Assembly (NCBI GenBank): GCA_964481145.1
Contig: CAYZTA010000004.1
Location: 62,001 to 126,000, forward strand
DNA length: 64,000 nucleotides
Reading direction: 5' to 3'
DNA from: Sandaracinus sp964481145
GTDB lineage: Bacteria; Myxococcota_A; Polyangia; Polyangiales; Sandaracinaceae
Shown: one piece after another, positions 34,056-43,014 of the stretch
How the letters are laid out: every line of letters begins with the position of its first letter
How positions within the stretch are numbered: the first letter of the stretch is position 1
Notes under the pieces: generated by a model
Database searches by the model: none
What the model was told of the DNA's origin: nothing
What the model saw: only the letters and a program-made list of their open reading frames with translations
Position numbers and translations under genes: made by a program

Positions 34056-35765
34056 ATGCGATGGTGCTGGGGCGCTTGCTTCATGATCGTCCTGATCAGC
34101 TGCTCGCGCCCCAGTCTGCTTGCAGAGCTCGATCGAGACGCGGCCGCGTTCGACGGAAGCTCACCCCGACAACATGATGTATGCGGCAATGGAGTCGACG
34201 ACGACGAAGATGCCCGCGTCGACGAAGGATGCCCGTGTGGTCCTCGCGAAACGCAACGTTGTTTTCCCGGTTCGGCCTCCCAAAGAGGGGTGGGTCGATG
34301 CGCGGATGGGATTCAACGATGTGTGCTCAATGGAAGTGAATGGGGGGATTGGGGCAATGCTCCGTGCGAAGGCGCAATCCTCGCAGAAGTGGAGATGTGC
34401 GACGGGCAAGATCACGATTGCGATGGCACACGCGATGAAGGGTGTTCGTGTTCATCCTCCGAATCACGTGAATGCGGGCCTGTATTTCTGAGCACTCCGT
34501 GCATGGCTGGCACTCAAACATGCACCTCGAGCGGAGTCTGGGGTGAATGTGCGGGTGCGGTCGGGCCCACATTCGAGATCTGTGACGGGATCGACAATGA
34601 CTGCGATGGCGTGGTGGATCCAGGATGCGCCTGTATTCCAGAGCCTGAGCAATGTGATGATCACATCGACAACGACTGCGATGGGCAGATCGATGAGCCT
34701 GCATGTCTTCCCGACTGGCCGACATGCACGGATCTGACGCCAGGATGGACCGCCCTATCGACCGCGGGTATACCTAATTTCAGCATCTACCTTAGCTCTG
34801 TCGTATGGACTGGGACCGAGATCCTTGTTTGGAATACGAGCGCAAGCCAAGGAAGCTTCGGACGTTTCGATATCGCGCGCAATCAATGGCGCACCCTCAC
34901 ATTTACGGGAGATGCTCCGAGTTTCCGGCAGAATCCCGCCATTGCTTGGACGGGGCGCGAGATGCTCGTGTGGGGCGGACAAGACCCTCGACAGCCCTTC
35001 ACCCTCGGCGACGGCGCGGCATTCGATCCCACGACGAGCGCGTGGCGCGCTATCTCCGATCGGTCTGCCCCCCATCCTCGCGAGGGATTCGCCTCTGTGT
35101 GGACGGGCACAGAGCTCATTGTATGGGGCGGAGAATATCACCCCGAAACCGGCGAGGAGACGGTCCCGCTGAACGATGGTGGGATCTACAATCCTGCGAC
35201 GGACTCTTGGCGCACCATGTCCACCCACGGGGCACCCGCTCCGCTCGTGCACCCCAACGCTGTGTGGACTGGCACCGAAATGATCGTGTGGGCATCTCGA
35301 GAAGAGCGAGGAGGGATTTTCAATCCGAGCACCGATCGATGGCGCGACATTGACACCACCCATGGTCCAGGCCCTCGAGATGGCCCGGTCGTCGTCTGGA
35401 CTGGGCGCGAAATGGCGGTGTGGAGTGGCGATGGTTCTCGAACCGGAACACTCTTCGACCCGATCCGCAATCGATGGCGTGATATGAACGTGGTGGGAGC
35501 GCCGCGCGCGCGCGCTGCGCCACCTTACATCAGGGGCCACGTCGCCCTCCCGACGAGGAGCGGATTCATCCTGTGGGGAGGTTTGCTCCTCGACGGTGAC
35601 AACGGCGCGGTCGGAGCCATGTACGACGCCGAGACAGAGACTTGGACGGCCATCCCCGAGGAGAGGGAACCGCCGTGGCGACTCGCCGATCATGTCATCG
35701 CGTGGACCGGATGTTCGCTATTCATATGGGGCGAATCTCACAACGGGATTTGGACACCGGAATGA
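34056..35765 (+). CDS. MopE-like lipoprotein with Kelch-type propeller
   Basis: The 569-residue protein begins MRWCWGACFMIVLISC, a lipoprotein signal. Residues ~40-225 hold four MopE-type repeats (DVCGNGVDDDEDARVDEGC, EMCDGQDHDCDGTRDEGC, EICDGIDNDCDGVVDPGC, QCDDHIDNDCDGQIDEPAC). From ~240 there are about seven Kelch-like blades with WTGTEMIVW, WTGREMLVWGG and FNPSTDRWRD patterns. The N-terminal half is a close paralogue of the gene at 16906-18744, but the propeller half differs. It starts 2 bases after the flavoprotein stop and is probably cotranscribed. Surface location and protein or ligand binding are likely. Confidence 0.84.
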   Translation: MRWCWGACFMIVLISCSRPSLLAELDRDAAAFDGSSPRQHDVCGNGVDDDEDARVDEGCPCGPRETQRCFPGSASQRGVGRCADGIQRCVLNGSEWGDWGNAPCEGAILAEVEMCDGQDHDCDGTRDEGCSCSSSESRECGPVFLSTPCMAGTQTCTSSGVWGECAGAVGPTFEICDGIDNDCDGVVDPGCACIPEPEQCDDHIDNDCDGQIDEPACLPDWPTCTDLTPGWTALSTAGIPNFSIYLSSVVWTGTEILVWNTSASQGSFGRFDIARNQWRTLTFTGDAPSFRQNPAIAWTGREMLVWGGQDPRQPFTLGDGAAFDPTTSAWRAISDRSAPHPREGFASVWTGTELIVWGGEYHPETGEETVPLNDGGIYNPATDSWRTMSTHGAPAPLVHPNAVWTGTEMIVWASREERGGIFNPSTDRWRDIDTTHGPGPRDGPVVVWTGREMAVWSGDGSRTGTLFDPIRNRWRDMNVVGAPRARAAPPYIRGHVALPTRSGFILWGGLLLDGDNGAVGAMYDAETETWTAIPEEREPPWRLADHVIAWTGCSLFIWGESHNGIWTPE

Positions 35766-35769
35766 GCGC

Positions 35770-36120
35770 TCATGACATGGTCGGCCAGCGCACTTCGATC
35801 TCCGCGGCTTTCGCCTTCACGATGCCTTTCACCACGGCCGCGGGAATCGGCTTGTCCGGCGTGAAGCGAATCGCGCCCTTGCTTCTGGAAAAACCCTTCA
35901 ATGGCGCCTCGAAACCTGGCGGCACCGCTCCATAGAGCGCGCAATGTTTTTTTGCAGCGCCGATATACACGAGCGGGTGATCGCGATATTTGAATGCAAG
36001 CATTCCGTAACCGAAATGCTCTGTGATTCCAGGAACAGCCGCGAGGATCTGCTTCCGCAGTTTCGCCAGCGCAGCGTTTTGTTCTTTGGGTAACTGCGCC
36101 AGATATTCCTCGGTGTTCAT
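35770..36120 (-). CDS. DUF1801 (YdhG/Fra-like) protein
   Basis: The 116-residue protein matches the DUF1801 family, which has a frataxin-like or YdhG fold. Typical blocks are MNTEEYLAQLPKEQNAALAK near the start, FGYGMLAFKY, VYIGAAKKHCALYG and KGFSRSKGAIRFTPDKPIP. Some members are proposed to carry iron, but evidence is thin. It overlaps the GyrI-like gene by 4 bases. The gap to the convergent MopE-Kelch gene is 4 bases. Confidence 0.82.
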   Translation of the reverse strand: MNTEEYLAQLPKEQNAALAKLRKQILAAVPGITEHFGYGMLAFKYRDHPLVYIGAAKKHCALYGAVPPGFEAPLKGFSRSKGAIRFTPDKPIPAAVVKGIVKAKAAEIEVRWPTMS

Positions 36121-36596
36121 CCAATGATCCAGTTCAATTCCGTCAGATAATCGTCTGGGCTTTTCACTTCATGGGGATTGTTCAAATAGCTCTCCCAGAA
36201 ACGCTCCTGCCCCGAGTGGCCATTCTCGAGTATCCATTTCTGCAACGCAGGCCACGCCTGCGCCAACCCTTCGTAAGGGCCTTTGTACACGCTTCGAACG
36301 ACCTTCACGGCGGGCAATTGTCCATTCATCGCCCGGCCTTCTGGTTTGATCGCGTGCGCCACCGGAAAGCCGAGCTCGAAGTCGAACGTGTCGCTCGGAC
36401 GACGATGATGAAAGGAGAACATCGGACCCGTGATGTCGATGCCCTGCTTGGCGAGGATCGCGATCAGCTCCTGAATCGCCGGGTCCATGGTTTTGGGCAA
36501 CTCCCGACACGGGATCACGAGGGGAATGATCGCTGTTGCGATCTCTTGTGTGTCGAGGACCTCAGGGTCCTCGATTCTGGATTGATTCATGCTCAT
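36117..36596 (-). CDS. GyrI-like small-molecule-binding domain protein
   Basis: The 159-residue protein matches the GyrI-like/effector-binding (SOUL-like fold) family: FDFELGFPVAH in the middle, then VRSVYKGPYEGLAQAWPALQ near 105-122. There is no DNA-binding domain, so it is a stand-alone binding domain rather than an AraC regulator. It overlaps the DUF1801 gene by 4 bases, so the two are translated together. Role unknown; related stand-alone proteins bind toxic small molecules. Confidence 0.82.
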   Translation of the reverse strand: MSMNQSRIEDPEVLDTQEIATAIIPLVIPCRELPKTMDPAIQELIAILAKQGIDITGPMFSFHHRRPSDTFDFELGFPVAHAIKPEGRAMNGQLPAVKVVRSVYKGPYEGLAQAWPALQKWILENGHSGQERFWESYLNNPHEVKSPDDYLTELNWIIG

Positions 36597-36628
36597 TCGT
36601 CCACCACTCGTCGAACTCGAGCGTTCGC

Positions 36629-37405
36629 TCAGAACGCGTCCTTTGCCTCACGAATACGCGCGAAGATTTCGTCATCATTGGCCGCAGGACCACGCGATTG
36701 CGCGTAGCTGCGCACCGCAGGTGCATCCCAACGCAAAAACGGATTCGTCGTCCGCTCCTCGGCGATCGTGCCGGGAACAGTCGGTCTCTCTTCGTCTCGA
36801 AGGGCACGCATCGCATCGAGTCGCGCGCGAATCGCCATCTCCTGCGGCTCGACCGCCGCCGCAAACTCTAGATTTCGAGTCGTGTATTCGTGCCCGCACC
36901 ACACCCGTGTGTCGGGCGGAAGCTCACGCAACCGTGAGAGCGAGCTCCGCATCATCGCCATCGTGCCTTCGAACACACGCCCACAGCCTCCTGTGAAAAG
37001 CGTGTCCCCCGTCAACGCAGCCCCTCCTCCCACGAACGCGATCGCCCCGAGCGTATGCCCCGGAATCGAGATGACCTCGAATGTCACACCACCATGCTCG
37101 AGCGTGTCACCGTCCGTCAGACCCCGCGTCTGATGTTCGATGCGCTTGTGCTCGAAATCATATGCGCTCCCAACGACAGGAAGCTCCGGATGCACCCGCA
37201 CCAATCCCGGCACGCCTCCCACATGATCCCAATGATGATGCGTACACCAGATCGCCACCGGAGTGAGCTGCTCTTTTGCGAGCGCTTCGAGCACAGGTTC
37301 CGCTTCGGAAGGGTCGACGATGACAGCCTTCCCCGATGCGCGATCCGCAATGAAATAAGCATAATTATCGCGCAAAAGCGGGACCGGTATCACCTCGATC
37401 ATCAT
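36629..37405 (-). CDS. gloB: hydroxyacylglutathione hydrolase (glyoxalase II)
   Basis: The 258-residue MBL-fold protein has THHHWDHVGG (metal ligands), IPGHTLGAIAF, LTGDTLFTGGCGRVFEG and CGHEYTTRNLEFA, which together mark glyoxalase II. It hydrolyses S-lactoylglutathione to lactate and glutathione in the cytosol. The C-terminal NPFLRWDAPAVR block is typical of the family. The start is ATG 37405 or 37402, with GGAGG a few bases upstream. It is divergent from the patatin gene by 120 bases. Confidence 0.93.
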   Translation of the reverse strand: MMIEVIPVPLLRDNYAYFIADRASGKAVIVDPSEAEPVLEALAKEQLTPVAIWCTHHHWDHVGGVPGLVRVHPELPVVGSAYDFEHKRIEHQTRGLTDGDTLEHGGVTFEVISIPGHTLGAIAFVGGGAALTGDTLFTGGCGRVFEGTMAMMRSSLSRLRELPPDTRVWCGHEYTTRNLEFAAAVEPQEMAIRARLDAMRALRDEERPTVPGTIAEERTTNPFLRWDAPAVRSYAQSRGPAANDDEIFARIREAKDAF

Positions 37406-37525
37406 CGACCTCCAACGCAGATGGGCTGGCAACGCTACGCTGAGAGCACGATGTAAGCACGATCAAATCGGAGGTTCTTCATCCGAAACACTCCCTGATC
37501 GGGTACGCTGGGCTTGGGTGATCCC

Positions 37526-38740
37526 ATGAATACGAGTGCCTCTCAGGCACCTCCGAACGATGCAGCCATCGTGCTCGCGGGTGGCGGCGCGCGCGGCTCC
37601 TATGAATCAGGCGTTCTCTCCTATCTTTTTGGAGAGTTCGCGAAGCGCCACGGCAAGCCCACGCTCGATATCATTTCTGGGACGAGTGTCGGCGCCATCA
37701 ACGGAGGGTTTCTCGCCACCGTCATGGATGATCCCTCACCTGGGGTCGAGCGCTTGGTCTCGCTCTGGTCGAGTCTCGAGCTCGATCAAGTCATCGGCTT
37801 TGGGATGCTCCAAGCCACCAAGCTCGGCCGTGTCCTCGTGGGCGGCTCGAGCGGCGCGGGCTTCTTCGACGCGCGCCCCCTCACGAAGATCGTCGACGAA
37901 AACGTTCGTTGGCGACAACTCGCCCGAAATCTTCGTCGCAATGCGTTCAAAGCGCTCACCGTCAGCGCGACTCATGTCGCGACAGGAAGGCCCTGGGTCT
38001 TCGTGGATCGCAGCCCGAACATCGAGCTGCCCAAAGGATTGCCGCCCAACCTCGTCGTGCGTGCGGATCGCATTGGCCCCCAACACGTGCTCGCCTCTGC
38101 TGCGATTCCCTTTCTCTTCCCACCGGTTCCGGTTCATGGCGAGCTCTTCGTGGATGGTGGACTCCGTCTCAACACACCGATGGCCCCCGCCATTCAGCTC
38201 GGCGCCCGCCGCATCCTCGTCGTCTCTCTTGCGAACGCACCGCTCTCGCCAGCTCCACCCGCCGTCGCGCCCGGAGTATTCCCAGGAGCCGCTTTCTTGC
38301 TCGGAAAAGTCCTCAACGCGTTTCTTCTCGATCACGTCACCGCAGATTTCCTCGAGATCGAACGCATCAATCGCATCATCGACGATGGGACGGCGGTTTT
38401 TGGGCCGACGTTCCTCGATCGTATGAACGCCCTTGCCCGCGCCGAAGGCCGACCCGAACGGCATCGGATTCACGCGCTCGCGATTCATCCGAGTGAAGAC
38501 ATCGGCCGGCTTGCGAGCCGCCATCTCCGCACCCACACCACCCGCTTCGGTCGCATGCTCGGTCGCAGCCTTCTCAAACTCCTCGATCTTGGAGAGGGCG
38601 CAGATTCGGACTTGGTCAGCTACGTCCTCTACGACGGTGATTTCGCCCGTCAACTCGTGAAGCTCGGCCAGGACGATGCCCGCCGGCACGAGAAGGAGCT
38701 GTGGCAGTTCTTCTTCCATCCCACTCCCAGAAGGGAGTGA
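37526..38740 (+). CDS. patatin-like phospholipase
   Basis: The 404-residue protein has the patatin oxyanion motif GGGARG at 19-24, the nucleophile GTSVG at 52-56, and the catalytic Asp in DGG at 210-212. Such enzymes hydrolyse acyl esters in lipids. There is no signal peptide, so it acts inside or is delivered by other means. The C-terminal ~150 residues hold a helical region that is not part of the core. No acyltransferase or toxin neighbour is seen. The ATG at 37526 gives the family N-terminus. Confidence 0.9.
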   Translation: MNTSASQAPPNDAAIVLAGGGARGSYESGVLSYLFGEFAKRHGKPTLDIISGTSVGAINGGFLATVMDDPSPGVERLVSLWSSLELDQVIGFGMLQATKLGRVLVGGSSGAGFFDARPLTKIVDENVRWRQLARNLRRNAFKALTVSATHVATGRPWVFVDRSPNIELPKGLPPNLVVRADRIGPQHVLASAAIPFLFPPVPVHGELFVDGGLRLNTPMAPAIQLGARRILVVSLANAPLSPAPPAVAPGVFPGAAFLLGKVLNAFLLDHVTADFLEIERINRIIDDGTAVFGPTFLDRMNALARAEGRPERHRIHALAIHPSEDIGRLASRHLRTHTTRFGRMLGRSLLKLLDLGEGADSDLVSYVLYDGDFARQLVKLGQDDARRHEKELWQFFFHPTPRRE

Positions 38741-38928
38741 TGCATTCGCTGTGCAGATCACGTACGGTACATCGCATGATCCACATTTTTGGCCTCACCG
38801 TGGACAAGCTGTGGAGAACGCTCTCTAACTTCCCGGATTGACGAGTAATTCGACATGGGATCGACCTGTGCTATCAATGAGGAATCGAGGGTACCGAGAG
38901 GCATGAAGAGCGACGCGGAGAGCTCACG

Positions 38929-39675
38929 ATGACGCGGTCTTGGGAGGTGGTTTCGCCCTCCTCGGCGGCGGACTTCCTCCGGCTCGCGCTGGCAGCTCCA
39001 GATGGTGCCAGCCGTGCCCAATTGGCCACACGTGGACTCGCAGTCGATTCCTCTGACCTCGATCCCGATACCCATGTGCTCCTGCTCCGGCAGATTTATT
39101 TGTCGCATCTGGAAGCCGACCGTTTGAACGAAGCCGCCGAGGTCGCTGGGCAGATGGTCGCCATCGGCGCCTTGCGTGACATCGCTCATCACGACGCCTC
39201 GCGAGCTCTCGCGGCGCTCGGCGATTGGGAAGGCGCCATTGCAGCTCAACGCGCGGCCGCGCGTCATGCTCCCGTCCAGCGCCGCAGCTTTCACTGCTGG
39301 AGCCTTGGCACACTTCAGCACTGGGCGGGGGACATCGATGGGGCGCTGCGATCTTTCGTGCGTGCCGAGCGCTGGGCGCAGCAGGATCGCGCGCTGATTC
39401 GCGCCCATGCCGCGTACGTGCGCCTCCACGCGGGCTTGGCCGCCCCTGGTCTCGACCGCATCGTGGTGGATCTCCAGAAAAGCAAAGCCCGCGAAGGTTA
39501 TGGTCAGTGGTTGCTCGGCATGATCGCCCATGAACTCGGCGATCATCGCAAAGCCGCCGTGCACCTTCGTGCTTGGCTCCGCCGCCACGCCGCCCCAGAC
39601 CACGCCAAGACAATCACGCTTCGCGAAGAGTTGCGGCGAGCCCGAACGGCTCTGGCTACGATCGAGAGCGATTGA
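38929..39675 (+). CDS. TPR-like helical protein of unknown function
   Basis: The 248-residue protein consists of Ala-rich helical repeats (LEADRLNEAAEVAGQMV, RALAALGDWEGAIAAQRAA, LGTLQHWAGDIDGALRSF, AHELGDHRKAAVHLRAW), which look like tetratricopeptide pairs. There is no signal peptide. GGAGAG lies ~7 bases before the ATG. metK starts 120 bases downstream. The 188 bases before the gene contain no coding signal I can see. Function unknown. Confidence 0.68.
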   Translation: MTRSWEVVSPSSAADFLRLALAAPDGASRAQLATRGLAVDSSDLDPDTHVLLLRQIYLSHLEADRLNEAAEVAGQMVAIGALRDIAHHDASRALAALGDWEGAIAAQRAAARHAPVQRRSFHCWSLGTLQHWAGDIDGALRSFVRAERWAQQDRALIRAHAAYVRLHAGLAAPGLDRIVVDLQKSKAREGYGQWLLGMIAHELGDHRKAAVHLRAWLRRHAAPDHAKTITLREELRRARTALATIESD

Positions 39676-39751
39676 GCTCGCCGGATTGACTCGCAGGTCT
39701 CCGTCTCTTAGAACGGCGACGCCCGAAGCCTTCCCGGCCGCGGGTTCTCAG

Positions 39752-39768
39752 GAGCGCCCGACGCGCTC
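39752..39768 (+). promoter_or_regulatory. small hairpin in the metK leader
   Basis: GAGCGC (39752-39757) pairs with GCGCTC (39763-39768) around CCGAC, 27 bases upstream of the metK ATG. It is short and may be chance. It does not match a SAM or SAH riboswitch by eye. Confidence 0.3.
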
Positions 39769-39795
39769 ATTCGCCTACGAAAGGATCGATCTCGC

Positions 39796-41046
39796 ATGGG
39801 CGGTTATCTCTTCACCTCGGAGTCCGTCACCGAGGGGCATCCCGATAAAGTATGTGACGCCATCTCCGATGCTGTGCTCGACGCTGTCCTCGAACAGGAC
39901 AAAACGGGTCGCGTCGCTTGCGAAACGATGGTGAAAACCGGCTACGCCATCGTGGCTGGTGAGATCACGACCAAAGCCATCCTCGACTACCCGAAGATCA
40001 TTCGCGGCGCGATCAAAGAGATCGGCTACACGCCCGAAACCGGCTTCGACTGGGAGCATTGCGCGATCCTCACCGCCATCGAGCGTCAGTCGCCCGACAT
40101 CGCGCAGGGTGTCGATGTCGCGACGAGTCTCAGCAAAGATCAGGGCGCAGGCGATCAAGGCTTGATGTTCGGATTCGCGTGCGACGAGACCGACGAACTC
40201 ATGCCGATGCCGATCCAGCTTGCACACCGCCTCGCGCAGCGGCTGGCGAAGGTGCGCAAGACCGGTGCGCTTCCCTGGCTTCGCCCGGATGGGAAAACGC
40301 AGGTCACGGTCGAGTACGGCGCCGATGGAACGCCGGCACGACTCGATGCGATCGTCGTATCGACCCAGCACTCGCCTGAGATCAAGTCGAAGAAGATCGA
40401 AGAGGCGATGATCGAAGAGGTCATCCAGAAGGTCTGCCCGAAGGGCATGATCGACAAGAAGACCAAGATTTACGTCAATCCGACGGGACGTTTCGTCATC
40501 GGTGGCCCCGTCGGCGATGCTGGCCTCACGGGCCGCAAGATCATCGTCGACACCTATGGCGGCATGGGTCGTCACGGCGGCGGCGCGTTCAGCGGCAAAG
40601 ATCCGAGCAAGGTCGATCGCAGCGCCGCATATTTCGCACGCTACGTCGCGAAGAACGTCGTTGCGAGCGGTGTCGCGGCCAAGTGCGAAGTGCAGGTCGC
40701 CTACGCGATCGGCGTCGCGCGTCCGATGGGTGTCTACGTCTCGACGTTCGGAACTGGCAAAGTGGCCGACGAGCAAATCGCCGAAGCCGTGAAAGACATG
40801 TTCGATTTCCGACCGCGCGCGCTCATCGAAACGCTCGATTTGCTTCGCCCGATGTACCGCCCGACCGCGGCTTATGGTCATTTCGGCCGAACCGAGAAGG
40901 GCTCGTTCACTTGGGAGAAGACCGATCGAGCCGCAGAGCTCGCCGATCGTCTGCTCGGCAAGAAGGCCACCGTGAAGAACGGAAACGGTCACGCGGTCAC
41001 TGCCGACAAAAAGGCGAAGAAGACCAAGGCGACTCTCGAAGCCTGA
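39796..41046 (+). CDS. metK: S-adenosylmethionine synthetase
   Basis: The 416-residue protein makes SAM from methionine and ATP. Family marks are FTSESVTEGHPDKVCD near 6-21, GAGDQGLMFGFACDET (the signature loop), and GGGAFSGKDPSKVDRSAAY. The C-terminus has a Lys/Thr-rich tail. GAAAGGA is ~10 bases before the ATG. A strong terminator follows at 41068-41107. I see no known SAM riboswitch in the leader, only a small hairpin at 39752-39768. Confidence 0.97.
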   Translation: MGGYLFTSESVTEGHPDKVCDAISDAVLDAVLEQDKTGRVACETMVKTGYAIVAGEITTKAILDYPKIIRGAIKEIGYTPETGFDWEHCAILTAIERQSPDIAQGVDVATSLSKDQGAGDQGLMFGFACDETDELMPMPIQLAHRLAQRLAKVRKTGALPWLRPDGKTQVTVEYGADGTPARLDAIVVSTQHSPEIKSKKIEEAMIEEVIQKVCPKGMIDKKTKIYVNPTGRFVIGGPVGDAGLTGRKIIVDTYGGMGRHGGGAFSGKDPSKVDRSAAYFARYVAKNVVASGVAAKCEVQVAYAIGVARPMGVYVSTFGTGKVADEQIAEAVKDMFDFRPRALIETLDLLRPMYRPTAAYGHFGRTEKGSFTWEKTDRAAELADRLLGKKATVKNGNGHAVTADKKAKKTKATLEA

Positions 41047-41067
41047 TTCCTTCGATCGGATCACATG

Positions 41068-41107
41068 AAACGAGGCTGCACTCAACCGCGTGCAGCCTCG
41101 TTTTGTT
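41068..41107. terminator. bidirectional Rho-independent terminator between metK and the convergent regulator
   Basis: AAACGAGGCTGCAC (41068-41081) is the reverse complement of GTGCAGCCTCGTTT (41090-41103), with an 8-base loop. TTTTGTTTT follows on the plus strand and an A-run precedes it, which can serve the minus-strand gene ending at 41119. Confidence 0.93.
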
Positions 41108-41118
41108 TTCGTTGAAGT

Positions 41119-43014
41119 TCAGACTGGCGCGAGTACGCGGCGAATCTCGGCGGCGAGCCGATCCGGAGGAACTGGACGCGCCAAGCTCGTCCGGAACACG
41201 GCATTGTCCGCTTGTTCGTCACGTTTCGTGAGCGCAATCGCGGGTGTGCCAGCCATGCCATGAGCGACGTCTTCTCCCGAGCCGTCAGGCAACGCGAGAT
41301 CCGTCACGACGACATCGACGTTGCTCATCGCGAGCGCTTCTTTGACGGTGCCTGCCGTGCGCACCGAGAAGCCTTCCCGCGCAAGAAGCATCTCGAGCAG
41401 ATCACGGGCATCCGCATCATCTTCCACGAGCAGCACGCTCGCTGATGGCGCATGACCGCCGCCATTCTCCGAACTCCGAGCGGATTGCGGCACATCCGAG
41501 CTCGGTTGCGAAGACATCGGTGGCGGCTCCGAGAAACCGGCTCGCTCTTCATCTTCGAGCTCCACATCGTCTGTCGCACTCGCACGTCCGGGCCCCCCGA
41601 GCGATCCAGGTCCGCGATCCATGTCACTCGACAACCGCCTCGTGCCCACAGGTTGCCCTTCACTCTCCATTCGTTCGAGCTTCCGATAGAGCGTACGACG
41701 GTCGTACCCGAGGATCCGCGCCGCACGCGACTTGTTGCCGTGCACGACTTTGAGCACGTGCAGGAGATAGCGACGTTCGAGCTCCTCGACCGTCACGAGC
41801 TCCTCGGCCGTCTCTGGCATCATCACCATCGTGTCCGGCCGATGCGCACGGATGCGCTCCGGAAGATCTTCTACGTTGATGTGATCGAACTGCGTCAACG
41901 CCACCGCGCGCTCAATGGAATTCTCGAGCTCGCGCACGTTTCCTGGCCAATGATACGCAACGAGCTTCGCGGCCGCCGGCGCACTGATGCCGATCACATG
42001 CTTGCCGTGACGCGCCGCAAACCGCTCGAGAAAGCGTTGCGCAAGAAGCGGCACGTCACCCTCTCGCTCGCGGAGCGGCGGGACATGCACGGTGACGACG
42101 TTGATTCGATAATAGAGATCTTCACGGAACCGCTTCTCGTGCACCTCATTCTCGAGGTCACGGTTGGTCGCCGCGATGACCCGCGCGTTGAATGGCATCT
42201 CGGTGTTGCCACCCACGGCCCTCACCGTGCGTTCCTGCAATGCACGCAAGAGCTTCACCTGCATTTCGAGCGGCATCTCGCCGATCTCATCGAGAAAGAG
42301 CGTGCCGTTGTCTGCCTCGAGAAAGAGCCCTTTCCGTGTCGCCTTCGCGTCCGTGAAGGCACCACGCGCGTGTCCAAAGAGCTCGCTCTCGAGCAGCGTC
42401 GCAGGAACCGCCGCGCAGTTGATCGCCACGAACGGCCCCTCGCGGCGATTGCTTCGCTCATGGATCGCGCGCGCGACGAGCTCTTTTCCCGTCCCGCTTT
42501 CGCCCGTCACGAGCACCGTCGCATCAGTCTGCGATACACGGGTAATGACGTCGGTGACTCGCTTCATCGTCGCCGATTGACCGAGCAACTTCTCGAAGCC
42601 GCGCGCTTCATCGACCTCGTCTCGCAATCGCTTGACCTCGGCGCGCAGCTTGTGATGCGAAACGGCGCGCTCGACCGTGATCCCAAGCAACTCGAGATCG
42701 ATGGGCTTGGTCACGAAATCGTGAGCGCCCACGCGGATCGCGGAGATCGCAGCTTCCAGGCTTGCGTGCCCAGTCACGACGATCACTGGCAAATCGGGGC
42801 GCATCCCGACAATGCGCTCGCATACGACGAGACCGTCCATCTCATCGAGTTGTAGGTCGGTCAGCACCGCGTCGAAATCTTCGGCGCTGACGGCTTCGAG
42901 CGCCTCACGCGCTCGTGTTTCTGCACGCACGACATAGCCGCGCCCAGAAAGGGCCGCGTCCATGAGACCGCATGCATCCGGATCATCGTCCAGTACCAGA
43001 ACCTTGCCGCTCAT
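41119..43014 (-). CDS. sigma-54-type response regulator with two receiver domains
   Basis: The 631-residue protein has a receiver domain at ~4-115 (phospho-Asp D53, conserved K103), an AAA+ domain (LVTGESGTGKELVARAIHER, then NGTLFLDEIGEMPLEMQ), a Fis-type helix-turn-helix (GNKSRAARILGYDRRTLYRK), a low-complexity linker, and a second receiver from ~515 to the end (VLLVEDDADARDLLEMLLA, VVVTDLALPDG). The sigma-54 contact loop is GAFTDA, not the usual GAFTGA. In the second receiver the usual Lys is replaced by Arg (LARPVPP). A histidine kinase is not adjacent. It probably activates, or has diverged from activating, sigma-54 promoters. Confidence 0.88.
   Translation of the reverse strand: MSGKVLVLDDDPDACGLMDAALSGRGYVVRAETRAREALEAVSAEDFDAVLTDLQLDEMDGLVVCERIVGMRPDLPVIVVTGHASLEAAISAIRVGAHDFVTKPIDLELLGITVERAVSHHKLRAEVKRLRDEVDEARGFEKLLGQSATMKRVTDVITRVSQTDATVLVTGESGTGKELVARAIHERSNRREGPFVAINCAAVPATLLESELFGHARGAFTDAKATRKGLFLEADNGTLFLDEIGEMPLEMQVKLLRALQERTVRAVGGNTEMPFNARVIAATNRDLENEVHEKRFREDLYYRINVVTVHVPPLREREGDVPLLAQRFLERFAARHGKHVIGISAPAAAKLVAYHWPGNVRELENSIERAVALTQFDHINVEDLPERIRAHRPDTMVMMPETAEELVTVEELERRYLLHVLKVVHGNKSRAARILGYDRRTLYRKLERMESEGQPVGTRRLSSDMDRGPGSLGGPGRASATDDVELEDEERAGFSEPPPMSSQPSSDVPQSARSSENGGGHAPSASVLLVEDDADARDLLEMLLAREGFSVRTAGTVKEALAMSNVDVVVTDLALPDGSGEDVAHGMAGTPAIALTKRDEQADNAVFRTSLARPVPPDRLAAEIRRVLAPV

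Noticed and set aside
39676..39795. SAM-I/SAM-II/SAH riboswitch before metK
   Set aside because: The leader does not show the conserved core of any class I know; only a short hairpin is visible.
39775..41085. Open frame of ~436 codons on the minus strand, opposite metK
   Set aside because: MetK is unmistakable on the plus strand; this is its shadow.
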